64,000 nucleotides of DNA from Flavobacterium cyclinae (GTDB lineage Bacteria > Bacteroidota > Bacteroidia > Flavobacteriales > Flavobacteriaceae), in the NCBI RefSeq assembly GCF_021172145.1, contig NZ_CP089095.1:1178001-1242000 (forward strand), given 5' to 3'. A program made the translations under genes and the position numbers. The notes beneath the pieces are model-generated. The model saw only the letters and a list, made by a program, of their open reading frames with translations. It ran no database searches and had not been told where the DNA came from. Positions within the stretch are counted from its first letter, which is position 1. Each line of letters starts with the position of its first letter. Positions 51,420 through 61,604 of this stretch are shown here, one piece after another.

Positions 51420-52823
51420 TTATTTTAAATTTTGTTCAAAATTCACGTCAAATAAATTGGCGAAGCCATTTTTAATGGTTCCATCCGCATTTAAGATGAT
51501 TATTCTATGAATTTTAGTAATAACCCATTTTTTACGAATTGATTCAAAATCTACAGCTTGAAATTCTTGAATGTTTTCAAAATTGTATTTTTTTAATGCA
51601 TTTTTCCATTTAGCATCATTGTCATTAACGTTTATGGCAATAAAATCGTATTGAGGATATTTGGCTTGTAATTCAGTTACTTTTCTGTGAGAAGCAGCAA
51701 AATGCGATTCTGCATGACTTGTCCAAAAAAATAATACGGTTGGTTTTTTAATGTATGAGTTAATATCAATTACTTGTTTAGATTTATCTATTAAATCAAT
51801 TTTTGGCAATCGATTCCCTACTTTTAAATTTTGAACCGAATTGTAAATTTCAGAAATTTCTTTTTTGTTATCCTTGTCTGTTGTTAATTGAAGATAACGT
51901 TCAATGAATTTCTGATTGTTATACATATTTTGATCTTCAAGTAAATACATCATTGCTACATTATTCAAAACCACATTTTTTACTTTTTCATTGTGAATTA
52001 AAGTATCGGTTATGTTTAATTTTGTGATGTTATTTTCTAAAGAATTTTCGTTTAAATCATCTTTGTTACTTTGTAAAGCCACATTATTCAATAAAACACT
52101 AACATATTTAATGTAAGGCGAATAATTTGTTAATACAGCATTATTAAAATCAACTGTTTTTCTATGGTTGTAATAATCTTTAGGTAAACTTGATCTAATG
52201 TTCTCACCAGTTCTAAATTGGTGTGCATAAGGATAAATCTCTTTTTTTGTTATGTGATGAAAATCAAGGCTAGCTTTTGCAATTAAATCAAAGTTAGCAT
52301 CCCAACCAATTTCAGCTTTTCTTTTAAGATAAAATGATTTTCTGATGGCATAACTTGAATCAATATTTTTAATAAAACTTTTTACATCCTTGTCAAATTT
52401 ATCATACATCAAAGAACGATCTGCTTCATTCTTAAGAAATAATTCAATTAAAAAGTTGTTTTTTTCATCACCTCTTCCACAAAAAACAATAGAATTGTCA
52501 AAGTCAAAAGTGTTTACTCTAACCATCAAACTGTCATTTTTGTCAAAATAAACATATTGATATTCGGGATTGTGTTTAAAAGTGTATAAACCAGGAACTA
52601 ATGAGTCGAATTTGTGCATGAAACGATTATTTTTATCTAAAAAAATCGTATCAATTACTTCGTCATCTTTTAAAAATAAAACATATTTTTCCTGCGGATT
52701 TAAAATTTCACCACCAAAATACGCAACGTAATTATCTTCAGAAAATACTTTCTTACATGAAGTTAAAGTGGATAAAATGATAAAGCTGAAAGGGAGAAAA
52801 TATTTTAAGTAATTATGATTCAT
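51420..52823 (-). CDS. Thioredoxin-fold (TlpA-like) lipoprotein lacking the CXXC active site
   Basis: A 467-residue lipoprotein: signal MNHNYLKYFLPFSFIILSTLTSC, lipobox Cys at 23. Residues of about 30-120 resemble the DUF4369-like N-terminal domain, followed by a long helical region. The C-terminal 140 residues are a TlpA-like thioredoxin fold (LPKIDLIDKSKQVIDINSY, PTVLFFWTSHAESHFAAS, IAINVNDNDAKWKNALKKY). Where relatives have WCxxC this protein has WTSHAES, so both redox cysteines are gone and disulfide chemistry is unlikely. It could act as a scaffold or binding protein. It is co-transcribed with the small secreted protein. Confidence 0.88.
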   Translation of the reverse strand: MNHNYLKYFLPFSFIILSTLTSCKKVFSEDNYVAYFGGEILNPQEKYVLFLKDDEVIDTIFLDKNNRFMHKFDSLVPGLYTFKHNPEYQYVYFDKNDSLMVRVNTFDFDNSIVFCGRGDEKNNFLIELFLKNEADRSLMYDKFDKDVKSFIKNIDSSYAIRKSFYLKRKAEIGWDANFDLIAKASLDFHHITKKEIYPYAHQFRTGENIRSSLPKDYYNHRKTVDFNNAVLTNYSPYIKYVSVLLNNVALQSNKDDLNENSLENNITKLNITDTLIHNEKVKNVVLNNVAMMYLLEDQNMYNNQKFIERYLQLTTDKDNKKEISEIYNSVQNLKVGNRLPKIDLIDKSKQVIDINSYIKKPTVLFFWTSHAESHFAASHRKVTELQAKYPQYDFIAINVNDNDAKWKNALKKYNFENIQEFQAVDFESIRKKWVITKIHRIIILNADGTIKNGFANLFDVNFEQNLK

Positions 52824-52944
52824 TCAATTATATCTTGATTTGAAAACAAATGTATTTGAAATTATTAAATTAGCTTGTTAACGTTCAGTTAAAATAAACC
52901 TATTTTTATTCTAAATTAAGTGTTCAAAAATCTACTATTTTTAG

Positions 52945-54597
<1,653 letters not shown>

Positions 54598-54601
54598 TAT
54601 C

Positions 54602-54638
54602 AATCCCGTTTCTATTTTTAGTAACGGGATTTTTTTTG
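54602..54638 (+). terminator. ABC-F gene terminator
   Basis: AATCCCGTT and AACGGGATT pair around 12 bases and are followed by T8. Confidence 0.92.
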
Positions 54639-54720
54639 CATGAAAGCCATCGATTGCATTGATTATCAAAGATTTTATCTAATGGGAATCCTTTTAAATC
54701 CATGAAATCAGTGGCAAAAA
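54639..54720. repeat. Word-like intergenic repeat (CCATGAAATCAGTGGC type)
   Basis: GATTGCATTGATTATCAAAG and TAAATCCATGAAATCAGTGG are degenerate short words, similar in style to AATTCGTGATAATTCGTGAA at 58030-58055. No gene is seen between 54598 and 54800. Confidence 0.45.
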
Positions 54721-54754
54721 TAAATTATGAATATTCTCTTTTTTTTAGATTACG

Positions 54755-54785
54755 ATTGCTATTAGAAATATAAATTCTAAATTTG
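54755..54785 (+). promoter_or_regulatory. pyrR-pyrB promoter
   Basis: ATTG (54755-54758), 19 bases, TAAATTTG (54778-54785). Transcription would begin near 54791, so the start codon at 54801 is the first usable one and the leader is only about 10 bases. There is no room for an upstream PyrR attenuator. Confidence 0.8.
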
Positions 54786-54800
54786 TACAAACAACACACT

Positions 54801-55340
54801 ATGAGTCAAAAAGTTTTGCTCACTTCAAAAGAAGTACACATTATCTTACACCGATTAGCTTGTCAACTAATTGAAAATCATTTAGATTTTTCCAACACTG
54901 TTTTAATAGGATTACAACCAAGAGGTAAATATTTAGCCGAAAGAATCAAACAAATTTTAGAATCGGACTACAATATTGCTAACATTCAATTAGGTTTTTT
55001 AGATATTACATTCTTCCGAGATGATTTCAGAAGAGGTGAAAAACCATTGGAAGCCAATAAAACCCAAATCGATTTCTTGGTTGAAAACAAAAAAGTAGTT
55101 TTTATCGATGACGTTTTATACACCGGTAGAAGTATTAATGCGGCTTTAACGGCAATACAATCTTTCGGAAGACCATCTGAAGTAGAACTTTTAACGCTAA
55201 TCGACAGAAGATTCAGTCGCCATTTACCCATTCAGCCCGATTACAGAGGAAGACAGGTGGATGCCATAAACAATGAAAAAGTAATTGTAAAATGGCAAGA
55301 AAATGATGGAGAAGATGCTGTGTATTTGGTAACAAAATAA
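54801..55340 (+). CDS. pyrR: PyrR-like pyrimidine phosphoribosyltransferase/regulator
   Basis: A 179-residue phosphoribosyltransferase fold. The PRPP loop is VVFIDDVLYTGRSINAAL; LIGLQPRGKYLAERI and TFFRDDFRR are typical of PyrR. It has uracil phosphoribosyltransferase activity in relatives and binds pyr mRNA in Firmicutes. No attenuator is seen in the short leader here, so regulation through RNA may occur elsewhere or not at all. It is followed 38 bases later by pyrB, which supports the assignment. ATG at 54801 is chosen from the promoter position. Confidence 0.92.
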   Translation: MSQKVLLTSKEVHIILHRLACQLIENHLDFSNTVLIGLQPRGKYLAERIKQILESDYNIANIQLGFLDITFFRDDFRRGEKPLEANKTQIDFLVENKKVVFIDDVLYTGRSINAALTAIQSFGRPSEVELLTLIDRRFSRHLPIQPDYRGRQVDAINNEKVIVKWQENDGEDAVYLVTK

Positions 55341-55378
55341 TGTAATAATAAACCACTAACTACAAACAACCAAAATAA

Positions 55379-56308
55379 ATGAAAGAATTATCAGTAAATC
55401 ATTTAATCGGAATAAAATATATTACCAAACAAGATATTGATTTAATTTTCGAAACGGCTGACCATTTCAAAGAAGTTATCAATCGTCCCATCAAAAAAGT
55501 ACCTTCTTTACGAGATGTTACCATTGCCAATATTTTCTTCGAAAACAGTACGAGAACTAAATTATCCTTCGAATTAGCTCAAAAACGACTTTCAGCCGAT
55601 GTGATTAGTTTTTCGGCAGCGCAATCTTCGGTTAAAAAAGGAGAAACTTTGATTGACACAGTAAACAACATTCTATCTATGAAAGTAGATATGGTGGTAA
55701 TGCGTCACAGTAGCCCAGGAGCAGCTCATTTTTTGTCGCAGAATATTGGAGCAAGTGTTGTAAATGCTGGAGATGGAGCACACGAACATCCAACACAAGC
55801 TTTATTAGATAGCTTTACAATTAGAGAAAAATTAGGCGATGTTGGCGGAAAGAAAATCGTAATTGTAGGTGATATTTTACACTCAAGAGTAGCGTTATCT
55901 AATATTTTCGCACTGCAAATGCAAGGTGCAGAAGTAAAAGTGTGCGGACCCAAAACATTAATTCCTAAATACATCGAATCTCTAGGAGTTACAGTAGAAC
56001 CGAATCTTCGTAAAGCCTTAGAATGGGCAGATGTGGCGAATATGTTACGTGTGCAAAACGAACGTTTAGATGTGAGTTATTTCCCTACGACAAGAGAATA
56101 TACGCAACAATACGGTGTAACTAAAGAATTATTAGATTCGCTAAATAAAGAAATCGTAATCATGCATCCAGGACCAATCAACAGAGGAGTAGAAATTACT
56201 TCAGATGTAGCCGATTCTCAACAATCCGTAATTTTGGAGCAAGTAGAGAATGGAGTTGCAGTGCGAATGGCAGTGATTTATTTATTGGCAAGTAAGATTA
56301 AAAATTAG
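55379..56308 (+). CDS. pyrB: Aspartate carbamoyltransferase catalytic subunit
   Basis: A 309-residue transcarbamoylase. The carbamoyl-phosphate loop is FFENSTRTKLSFELA, then VVMRHSSPGAAHFLS, GDGAHEHPTQALLD, and the aspartate-binding MHPGPINRGVEI. It makes carbamoyl-aspartate, the first committed step of pyrimidine synthesis. No pyrI regulatory chain is next to it. It shares an operon with pyrR, and possibly with the three small or medium genes that follow at short spacing. Confidence 0.97.
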   Translation: MKELSVNHLIGIKYITKQDIDLIFETADHFKEVINRPIKKVPSLRDVTIANIFFENSTRTKLSFELAQKRLSADVISFSAAQSSVKKGETLIDTVNNILSMKVDMVVMRHSSPGAAHFLSQNIGASVVNAGDGAHEHPTQALLDSFTIREKLGDVGGKKIVIVGDILHSRVALSNIFALQMQGAEVKVCGPKTLIPKYIESLGVTVEPNLRKALEWADVANMLRVQNERLDVSYFPTTREYTQQYGVTKELLDSLNKEIVIMHPGPINRGVEITSDVADSQQSVILEQVENGVAVRMAVIYLLASKIKN

Positions 56309-56340
56309 TATCTTAGCATAAAATCAGAAATTCAATTGAA

Positions 56341-56634
56341 ATGGTTGAAATGAAGTATTTAAAATTTGAAATAAAAATTCATGATGATTTTTCTGAATAT
56401 GAAGATATAAACTCAAATATTGAATGTTTAATAAATTGTAAAACTTTCAAAGAAGCAAAATTTATAGTAGAAAAATCAGTTAAAGATTATAATTGGAAAC
56501 TTGGAAATTGTATTGATGAAAAAGTACTAATTTTTAACGAAATTGAAAACGATCTGCTTAAAGAACAATATTTAAGAGCAATTGAATTAGGTGAGAGTTA
56601 CATAATAAATTCAAAACCAAATAGAAAATCCTAA
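56341..56634 (+). CDS. Small hypothetical protein
   Basis: A 97-residue acidic protein without signal peptide or membrane helix. YLKFEIKIHDDFSEYEDINS and EQYLRAIELGESYIINSKP are its most distinct parts; the rest is mixed alpha/beta. I recognise no family. It lies 32 bases after pyrB and five bases before the next gene, so it is probably in the same transcript. The start could also be an ATG three codons further in (56350). Codon use is more A/T-rich than pyrB. Confidence 0.7.
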   Translation: MVEMKYLKFEIKIHDDFSEYEDINSNIECLINCKTFKEAKFIVEKSVKDYNWKLGNCIDEKVLIFNEIENDLLKEQYLRAIELGESYIINSKPNRKS

Positions 56635-56639
56635 CCAGA

Positions 56640-56972
56640 ATGAAAGTCGATCAAAAAGGACATACTACTATCATTAAAGATACACAAAATAATGTGGCTA
56701 CTTTTGTGGAAAAGTTAACTAATGAATATCATGCGTTTCAAGGTCAAAACTTGATTTTGGATGTATCGCAAGATAAAGCCATTTCGAATGCTGATTTGTC
56801 TCATTTCAAAGAATTAGCTAAAACTCATAAAAAAGCTAAAAAATCAATGATTGTGGTAACTGATTCAGTTGATTTTAATAAAGTTCCTAGTTATTTAAAC
56901 GTGGTTCCTTCCGTTTTAGAAGCCCACGATATGATTGAAATGGACGAAATTGAACGCGATTTAGGATTTTAA
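56640..56972 (+). CDS. Small STAS-like protein next to RNase Z
   Basis: A 110-residue protein of alternating strands and helices: TTIIKDTQNNVATFVEKL, QNLILDVSQDKAISNADL, KSMIVVTDSVDFNKVPSYLN and a tail rich in acid residues (EMDEIERDLGF). The order resembles a STAS-type fold. From memory, orthologs are often mislabelled ribonuclease Z because they sit beside rnz; there is no metal-binding motif here. Conservation of the pair suggests a functional link with RNase Z, which is inference. Confidence 0.8.
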   Translation: MKVDQKGHTTIIKDTQNNVATFVEKLTNEYHAFQGQNLILDVSQDKAISNADLSHFKELAKTHKKAKKSMIVVTDSVDFNKVPSYLNVVPSVLEAHDMIEMDEIERDLGF

Positions 56973-56977
56973 TAAAA

Positions 56978-57036
56978 GTTTACAGTCTCAGTTTACAGTA
57001 TTCAGTAACTGCGACTGAAAACTGCGACTGAACACT
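56978..57036. repeat. CAGT/CTGCGACTGAA word-like repeat
   Basis: GTTTACAGTCTCAGTTTACA, GTATTCAGTAACTGCGACTG and AAAACTGCGACTGAACACT: overlapping versions of CAGTTT and TGCGACTGAA fill the 69-base gap before rnz. Confidence 0.6.
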
Positions 57037-57041
57037 AAAAA

Positions 57042-57947
57042 ATGAAACTACAAATACTCGGTTGTTACGCAGCCACTCCTAGAACCATTACCAATCCTAC
57101 CTCACAAGTTTTAGACATAAAAAATCATATGTTTTTAATTGATTGTGGTGAAGGAACACAAGTGCAATTGCGCAAGCATAAAATCAAGTTTTCTCGCATT
57201 AATCATATTTTTATTTCGCATTTACATGGAGACCATTTTTATGGATTAATAGGTTTGATTTCAACGTTTATGTTGTTAAATCGCGAAAACGATTTGCACG
57301 TTTATGGTCCAAAAGGAATCAAAGAAATTATTTTATTGCAATTGCGAGCTTCGGGTTCGTTTACGGGGTATAATTTGTATTTCCACGAATTAGAATCCAA
57401 GGAAAGCGAAGTCATTTTTGAAGACGAAACCGTAATTGTAAAAACGATTCCATTAAATCATCGTGTTTATACGAATGGTTTTATATTTCAAGAAAAGCTA
57501 GGAAAACGCCATTTGAATGTAGAAGCGGTTGCCAAATATAAAATTGAAAAAGTGTATTTCGATAAAATTAAATCCGGTGGTAATGTAACGTTAGACTCAG
57601 GCGAATTGATTGACAATGAATTGCTTTCGTTTCCGCCAGATGCTCCAATGAGTTATGCTTTTTGTAGCGATACAATGTATGATGAATCTATCGTTTCGAT
57701 TATCAAAGATGTTGATGTGTTGTATCACGAATCTACTTTCTTAGATTCGGAAATGCAATACACCGAAAAAACCAAACACGCAACGGCAAAAGAAGCGGCT
57801 AAAATCGCAAAATTAGCGAATGCTAAAAATTTAATTTTAGGACATTATTCTACACGTTACGGTTCTATTGAACCATTTAAAACAGAAGCACAAACGATTT
57901 TTGAAAATGTGCTTTTGGCGGATGATGGTAGAGAATTTGAATTTTAA
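57042..57947 (+). CDS. rnz: Ribonuclease Z
   Basis: A 301-residue metallo-beta-lactamase-fold nuclease. The zinc motif is FISHLHGDHFYGLIG (HxHxDH), with further ligands in PLNHRVYTNGF, CSDTMYD and LGHYSTRYG; the exosite arm for tRNA lies around residues 150-200. It removes the 3' trailer of tRNA precursors; the tRNA-Tyr in this window lacks an encoded CCA, which fits RNase Z processing. ATG is the first after the repeat patch. Length is normal for the bacterial short form. Confidence 0.96.
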   Translation: MKLQILGCYAATPRTITNPTSQVLDIKNHMFLIDCGEGTQVQLRKHKIKFSRINHIFISHLHGDHFYGLIGLISTFMLLNRENDLHVYGPKGIKEIILLQLRASGSFTGYNLYFHELESKESEVIFEDETVIVKTIPLNHRVYTNGFIFQEKLGKRHLNVEAVAKYKIEKVYFDKIKSGGNVTLDSGELIDNELLSFPPDAPMSYAFCSDTMYDESIVSIIKDVDVLYHESTFLDSEMQYTEKTKHATAKEAAKIAKLANAKNLILGHYSTRYGSIEPFKTEAQTIFENVLLADDGREFEF

Positions 57948-58080
57948 TTTTTTAAAAACACATAGTCACAATAGAAATGTGTTAATTATAGAGAAATTTC
58001 GAACTTTTCTCACTTTATTAAGTAAACATAGAATAATTCGTGATAATTCGTGAAATTTGTGTTTTTAAATTTTTAGACTA
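57948..58080. repeat. Word-like repeat with inverted ends (TTTAAAAACACA / TGTGTTTTTAAA)
   Basis: TTTTAAAAACACATAGTCAC at the left end is mirrored by TTCGTGAAATTTGTGTTTTTAAA at the right. TAATTCGTGATAATTCGTGAA is a short tandem inside. The 138-base gap between rnz and the HAD gene has no ORF of note and no clear terminator. Confidence 0.55.
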
Positions 58081-58085
58081 AACTA

Positions 58086-58742
58086 ATGATACAAACTGTA
58101 ATTTTCGATATGGATGGCGTAATTGTAGATACCGAACCGGTGCATCATTTTGCGTATTACCAACATTTTAAGGAGTTAAATATCGATGTTTCAGATGAAA
58201 TGTATCGTTCGTTTACAGGTAATTCTACTCGAAATATCTTTCAGAAATTAAAAGCACAATTCGCTTTGCAAGAAGATGTAGAAGATTTAATCTTGAGAAA
58301 ACGTCATTTGTTTAATGAAGCTTTCGATTTAAAAGAAGATTTGTATTTGATTGATGGAGTAGAAGAGTTAATCAGAGATTTGCACACAAACGGAATCCAA
58401 TTGATTGTAGCGTCTTCAGCTTCGAATGTTACGATTAATAGAGTGTTTACTCGATTTAATTTGCATCAATATTTTACCCATATTGTATCAGGAGAAGATT
58501 TTCCAAAGTCGAAACCACATCCTGCTATTTTTGAACATGCTGCGAGTTTATCAGTTGCTCCAAAAGAAAATTGCATCGTAATTGAAGACAGCACCAACGG
58601 AATTCAAGCCGCAGTTTCAGCGGAAATTTTCTGCGTTGGTTACGATAGTTTTCATTCTAAAGACCAAGATTTGTCAAAAGCTAATGTAGTTATTCGAAAT
58701 TTCAACGAATTGAATTTTGAAAAAGTTCGAGATTTGAATTAA
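58086..58742 (+). CDS. HAD-family phosphatase (beta-phosphoglucomutase-like)
   Basis: A 218-residue HAD hydrolase. Motif I is [12 protein letters not shown] (nucleophile Asp8, acid Asp10), motif II is IVASSA, motif III Lys is in [11 protein letters not shown], and motif [15 protein letters not shown]. The helical cap lies between motif I and II, as in the PGM-like subgroup. It probably dephosphorylates a sugar phosphate. Its stop codon overlaps that of the convergent photolyase-like gene by three bases (TTAA). Confidence 0.93.
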   Translation: MIQTVIFDMDGVIVDTEPVHHFAYYQHFKELNIDVSDEMYRSFTGNSTRNIFQKLKAQFALQEDVEDLILRKRHLFNEAFDLKEDLYLIDGVEELIRDLHTNGIQLIVASSASNVTINRVFTRFNLHQYFTHIVSGEDFPKSKPHPAIFEHAASLSVAPKENCIVIEDSTNGIQAAVSAEIFCVGYDSFHSKDQDLSKANVVIRNFNELNFEKVRDLN

Positions 58743-60199
58743 CTCATTTCTTGATCGTGCAGCGTATGTTTTGCTAAAATGCGCTTACTATCTTTTTTAA
58801 CCGATTCATTTTTTCGCATCGACCAAAAGAAATCGCTCGAAAACTTTCTGGCTTCTTCCAAATTTACAATAGGAAATGGATAATCTCTTCCCAATTCAAA
58901 TCCATATAGCATAGATTCAATTGGAGTTAATTTCCAAGGTTCATGAATGAATTCGTTTGGAATATTAGCTAATTCTGGTACCCATTTTTTGATGAAATTT
59001 CCATCTTCATCATGTTCGTACGAATTTTTCACTGGATTATAAACACGAAGCGTATTTATTCCTGTTACTCCAGCTTGCATCTGAATTTGTGGATAGTGAA
59101 TTCCAGGTTCAAAATCTAAAAATTGTCGAGCTAAATGTGGACTACAATTTTGCCAAGGTTGGAACAAATGGTGCGTATAAAATGACACAACTAAAGCACG
59201 CATTCTAAAATTCAAATAACCCGTTGTATTCAAACACCGCATACAAGCATCAACTAACGGTACACCCGTTTTTCCTGTAATCCATGCTTTGTGATATTTT
59301 TCGTTAACTTTTTGATTCAAATTGCGATAGCCTTTATTTACGGCGATAAATTCCATCGAACATTCCATTTCAAACTTTTGGATGAAATGGGCTTGCCAAC
59401 GTAATCGAGAAGCAAAATTAGAAATCTGACGTTTGAATTTTCCTTGCTGATGCAATTCCCAAGCTTTAGTGTACACTTGTCTAATGGATAAATTTCCCCA
59501 AGCGATATAAGGAGATAATCGACTACAACCTTTTCTAGCCAGTTCAGGTTTTGAAATGTGACTGCTGTAATTTTGTACGCGTTCTTCAAAAAAAGATTTC
59601 ATATAGCGCAAAGCTGTTGGAACGCCACCTTTCTGAAAATTGGGATTATGAACAGTTTTTATGGATGGAATTTCGAAATGATTTTCTAATTCTTCAATCT
59701 CAATATACTTGATAAAACTTCTTGGTGTAGGCTGAAACGGAAGACAATCTTTATCCATAAAATCATACCAATCTTCTTTCCAAGTTTTTCTATTTTTTAT
59801 TCCACGAATAACACCATTTGTGATGTATTCGTTCCAAATAATTCCATTGTTTTTCAATAATTTAGCAACAGCCAAATCCCTATCAAAAGTTAATTTAATT
59901 CCCGTTTCTTGATGCGAATAAACCGCTCTAATAGAAATAAGTTTGGATAGTTTTTCAAATACTGCAACTGCTTCGCCTTGAACAATTAAGATTTGAGTGT
60001 GATATTTTAAAAGTTCTTTCTGTAATGCTTCTAATGATTGTTTGACAAAATCAAAATGACGTTGACTATAATGATAATCTTTCATCAACGAAGGTTCGAA
60101 AATGTAAAGCAATAACGTTTTCCCAGAAGTCGATAAGGCTTCATGTAAGGCTTCATGATCGTGCAAACGCAAATCTCTCTTGAACCAAACAATTTTCAT
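58739..60199 (-). CDS. Divergent cryptochrome/photolyase-family protein
   Basis: A 486-residue photolyase-fold protein. The N-terminal alpha/beta domain ([20 protein letters not shown]) and C-terminal FAD domain ([60 protein letters not shown]) are clear. In the FAD pocket the usual NxGNWQWAA is replaced by [16 protein letters not shown]. The Asn next to flavin N5 and the Trp of the electron-transfer chain are therefore missing at their normal places. It may be a cryptochrome-like sensor or a photolyase with another electron path. It is last in a four-gene operon and overlaps the HAD gene at the stop codon. Confidence 0.9.
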   Translation of the reverse strand: MKIVWFKRDLRLHDHEALHEALSTSGKTLLLYIFEPSLMKDYHYSQRHFDFVKQSLEALQKELLKYHTQILIVQGEAVAVFEKLSKLISIRAVYSHQETGIKLTFDRDLAVAKLLKNNGIIWNEYITNGVIRGIKNRKTWKEDWYDFMDKDCLPFQPTPRSFIKYIEIEELENHFEIPSIKTVHNPNFQKGGVPTALRYMKSFFEERVQNYSSHISKPELARKGCSRLSPYIAWGNLSIRQVYTKAWELHQQGKFKRQISNFASRLRWQAHFIQKFEMECSMEFIAVNKGYRNLNQKVNEKYHKAWITGKTGVPLVDACMRCLNTTGYLNFRMRALVVSFYTHHLFQPWQNCSPHLARQFLDFEPGIHYPQIQMQAGVTGINTLRVYNPVKNSYEHDEDGNFIKKWVPELANIPNEFIHEPWKLTPIESMLYGFELGRDYPFPIVNLEEARKFSSDFFWSMRKNESVKKDSKRILAKHTLHDQEMS

Positions 60200-60235
60200 T
60201 TTTCTACATTTTATAGTGTTTAGGGCAACGTTATC

Positions 60236-61522
60236 CTAACCAACAGCTTCTTTATAGACTTTTAAACATTTTTCTCGAGCATCTTTATGGTCTACGATAG
60301 GTTTTGGATAATATTGAGTTTCCAATTCAGGAACCCATTTTTTGATGTATTTTAAGTCTTTATCAAACTTTTTGATTTGCTCTGTTGGATTGAAAATTCG
60401 GAAATAAGGTGCGGCATCGACTCCAGAACCTGCAGCCCATTGCCAATTTCCAACGTTACTCGCCATTTCATAATCCAAAAGATTTTGAGCGAAATAAGCT
60501 TCGCCCCAACGCCAATCAATTAAGAGATGTTTGCATAGGAAACTAGCAACAATCATACGAACGCGGTTATGCATGTGACCCGTTTTATTCAATTCACGCA
60601 TTCCAGCATCAACAAAAGGATAGCCTGTTTTTCCTTGACACCATTTTTTGAATAGATCTTCGTTATTTTCCCATTGAATAGCATCGTATTTTTCTTTGAA
60701 ACTTCTGTTAGATGTATGAGGAAAATGCCATAAAATTTGCATGAAGAATTCGCGCCAAATCAATTCGTTCCAAAAGGTTTCGTTCTTTTCAGCAATCGCT
60801 TTGGAAATCATTTTTCGGATAGAAACTGCTCCAAATCTGAGATAAATACCTAAATAAGAAGTTTTATTCATAGCTGGAAAATTTCGAGTAGCTTCGTAAT
60901 TTTGAATTAAACTTTCCGAAACATCAAAAGGCGTAACTTTGATTTCAGATTTTTCAAAACCAATATCAGCCAATGATAAAAAAGGATAGGAGTGATTTGT
61001 TATTTTATCCAATTTTTCTTCGGAAGGATAATGAACTAATTTTATTTTTTTAAAATTCTCTTTCCATTTTTTCGAATAAGGTGTGTAAACTACATATGGA
61101 CTTCCATCGTCTTTCACCACTTCGCTTTTTTCGAAAATTACTTGGTCTTTTGAAGTTAAAAATGAAATTCTATTAGTAACAAATAACTGATTTATTTCCT
61201 TGTCACGCTTGCGAGCATAAGGTTCGTAATCGTGATTGGTATAAACTGAAGTAATTTTATTTTCGGAAATTAATTTGGTAAAAACTTCAATTGGATTTCC
61301 ATGAAAAACCGCTAATGATTTTCCGTGCTTCTTCAATTCCGATTGAATTTTTTCTAATTGTTCGTGAATAAAATTAACGCGAGCATCATTTTTTGGTAAT
61401 TGCGATAGAATATTTTCATCAAAAATAAAAATAGGTAACACTTCTTCATTACTATTTAAAGCATGAAAAAGGCCTACATTGTCATCTACTCTTAAATCGC
61501 GTCTAAACCAAAAGATGTTCAT
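60236..61522 (-). CDS. phrB: Deoxyribodipyrimidine photo-lyase (class I)
   Basis: A 428-residue photolyase with all canonical features: MNIFWFRRDLRVDDNVGLFH at the start, YLRFGAVSIRKM, WRWGEAYFAQNLLDYE, NVGNWQWAAGSGVDAAPYFR and IFNPTEQ in the FAD domain, with the Trp chain in place. It repairs cyclobutane pyrimidine dimers with blue light. It lies 36 bases upstream of the divergent paralog, and downstream of SDR and SRPBCC genes, forming a light/UV-response operon. Slightly shorter than E. coli PhrB. Confidence 0.96.
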   Translation of the reverse strand: MNIFWFRRDLRVDDNVGLFHALNSNEEVLPIFIFDENILSQLPKNDARVNFIHEQLEKIQSELKKHGKSLAVFHGNPIEVFTKLISENKITSVYTNHDYEPYARKRDKEINQLFVTNRISFLTSKDQVIFEKSEVVKDDGSPYVVYTPYSKKWKENFKKIKLVHYPSEEKLDKITNHSYPFLSLADIGFEKSEIKVTPFDVSESLIQNYEATRNFPAMNKTSYLGIYLRFGAVSIRKMISKAIAEKNETFWNELIWREFFMQILWHFPHTSNRSFKEKYDAIQWENNEDLFKKWCQGKTGYPFVDAGMRELNKTGHMHNRVRMIVASFLCKHLLIDWRWGEAYFAQNLLDYEMASNVGNWQWAAGSGVDAAPYFRIFNPTEQIKKFDKDLKYIKKWVPELETQYYPKPIVDHKDAREKCLKVYKEAVG

Positions 61523-61551
61523 TTTATGTTTGTTGTTACTAGTTTATGATT

Positions 61552-61604
61552 TGTTGTTTCAAGTTTGTTTTTTGAACTTGTACTTGCCCTTGCTCTTGAA
61601 CTTG
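61552..61604. repeat. TTGAACTTG word-like repeat in the photolyase operon
   Basis: CAAGTTTGTTTTTTGAACTT, GTACTTGCCCTTGCTCTTGA and ACTTGTTATCC resemble the block before fsa (TTTTTTGAACTTGCCATTG). It fills the 82-base gap between the SDR and phrB genes. Confidence 0.6.

Noticed and set aside
54786..54800. PyrR-binding attenuator before pyrR
   Set aside because: The promoter leaves a leader of about 10 bases, too short for an anti-terminator/terminator switch.
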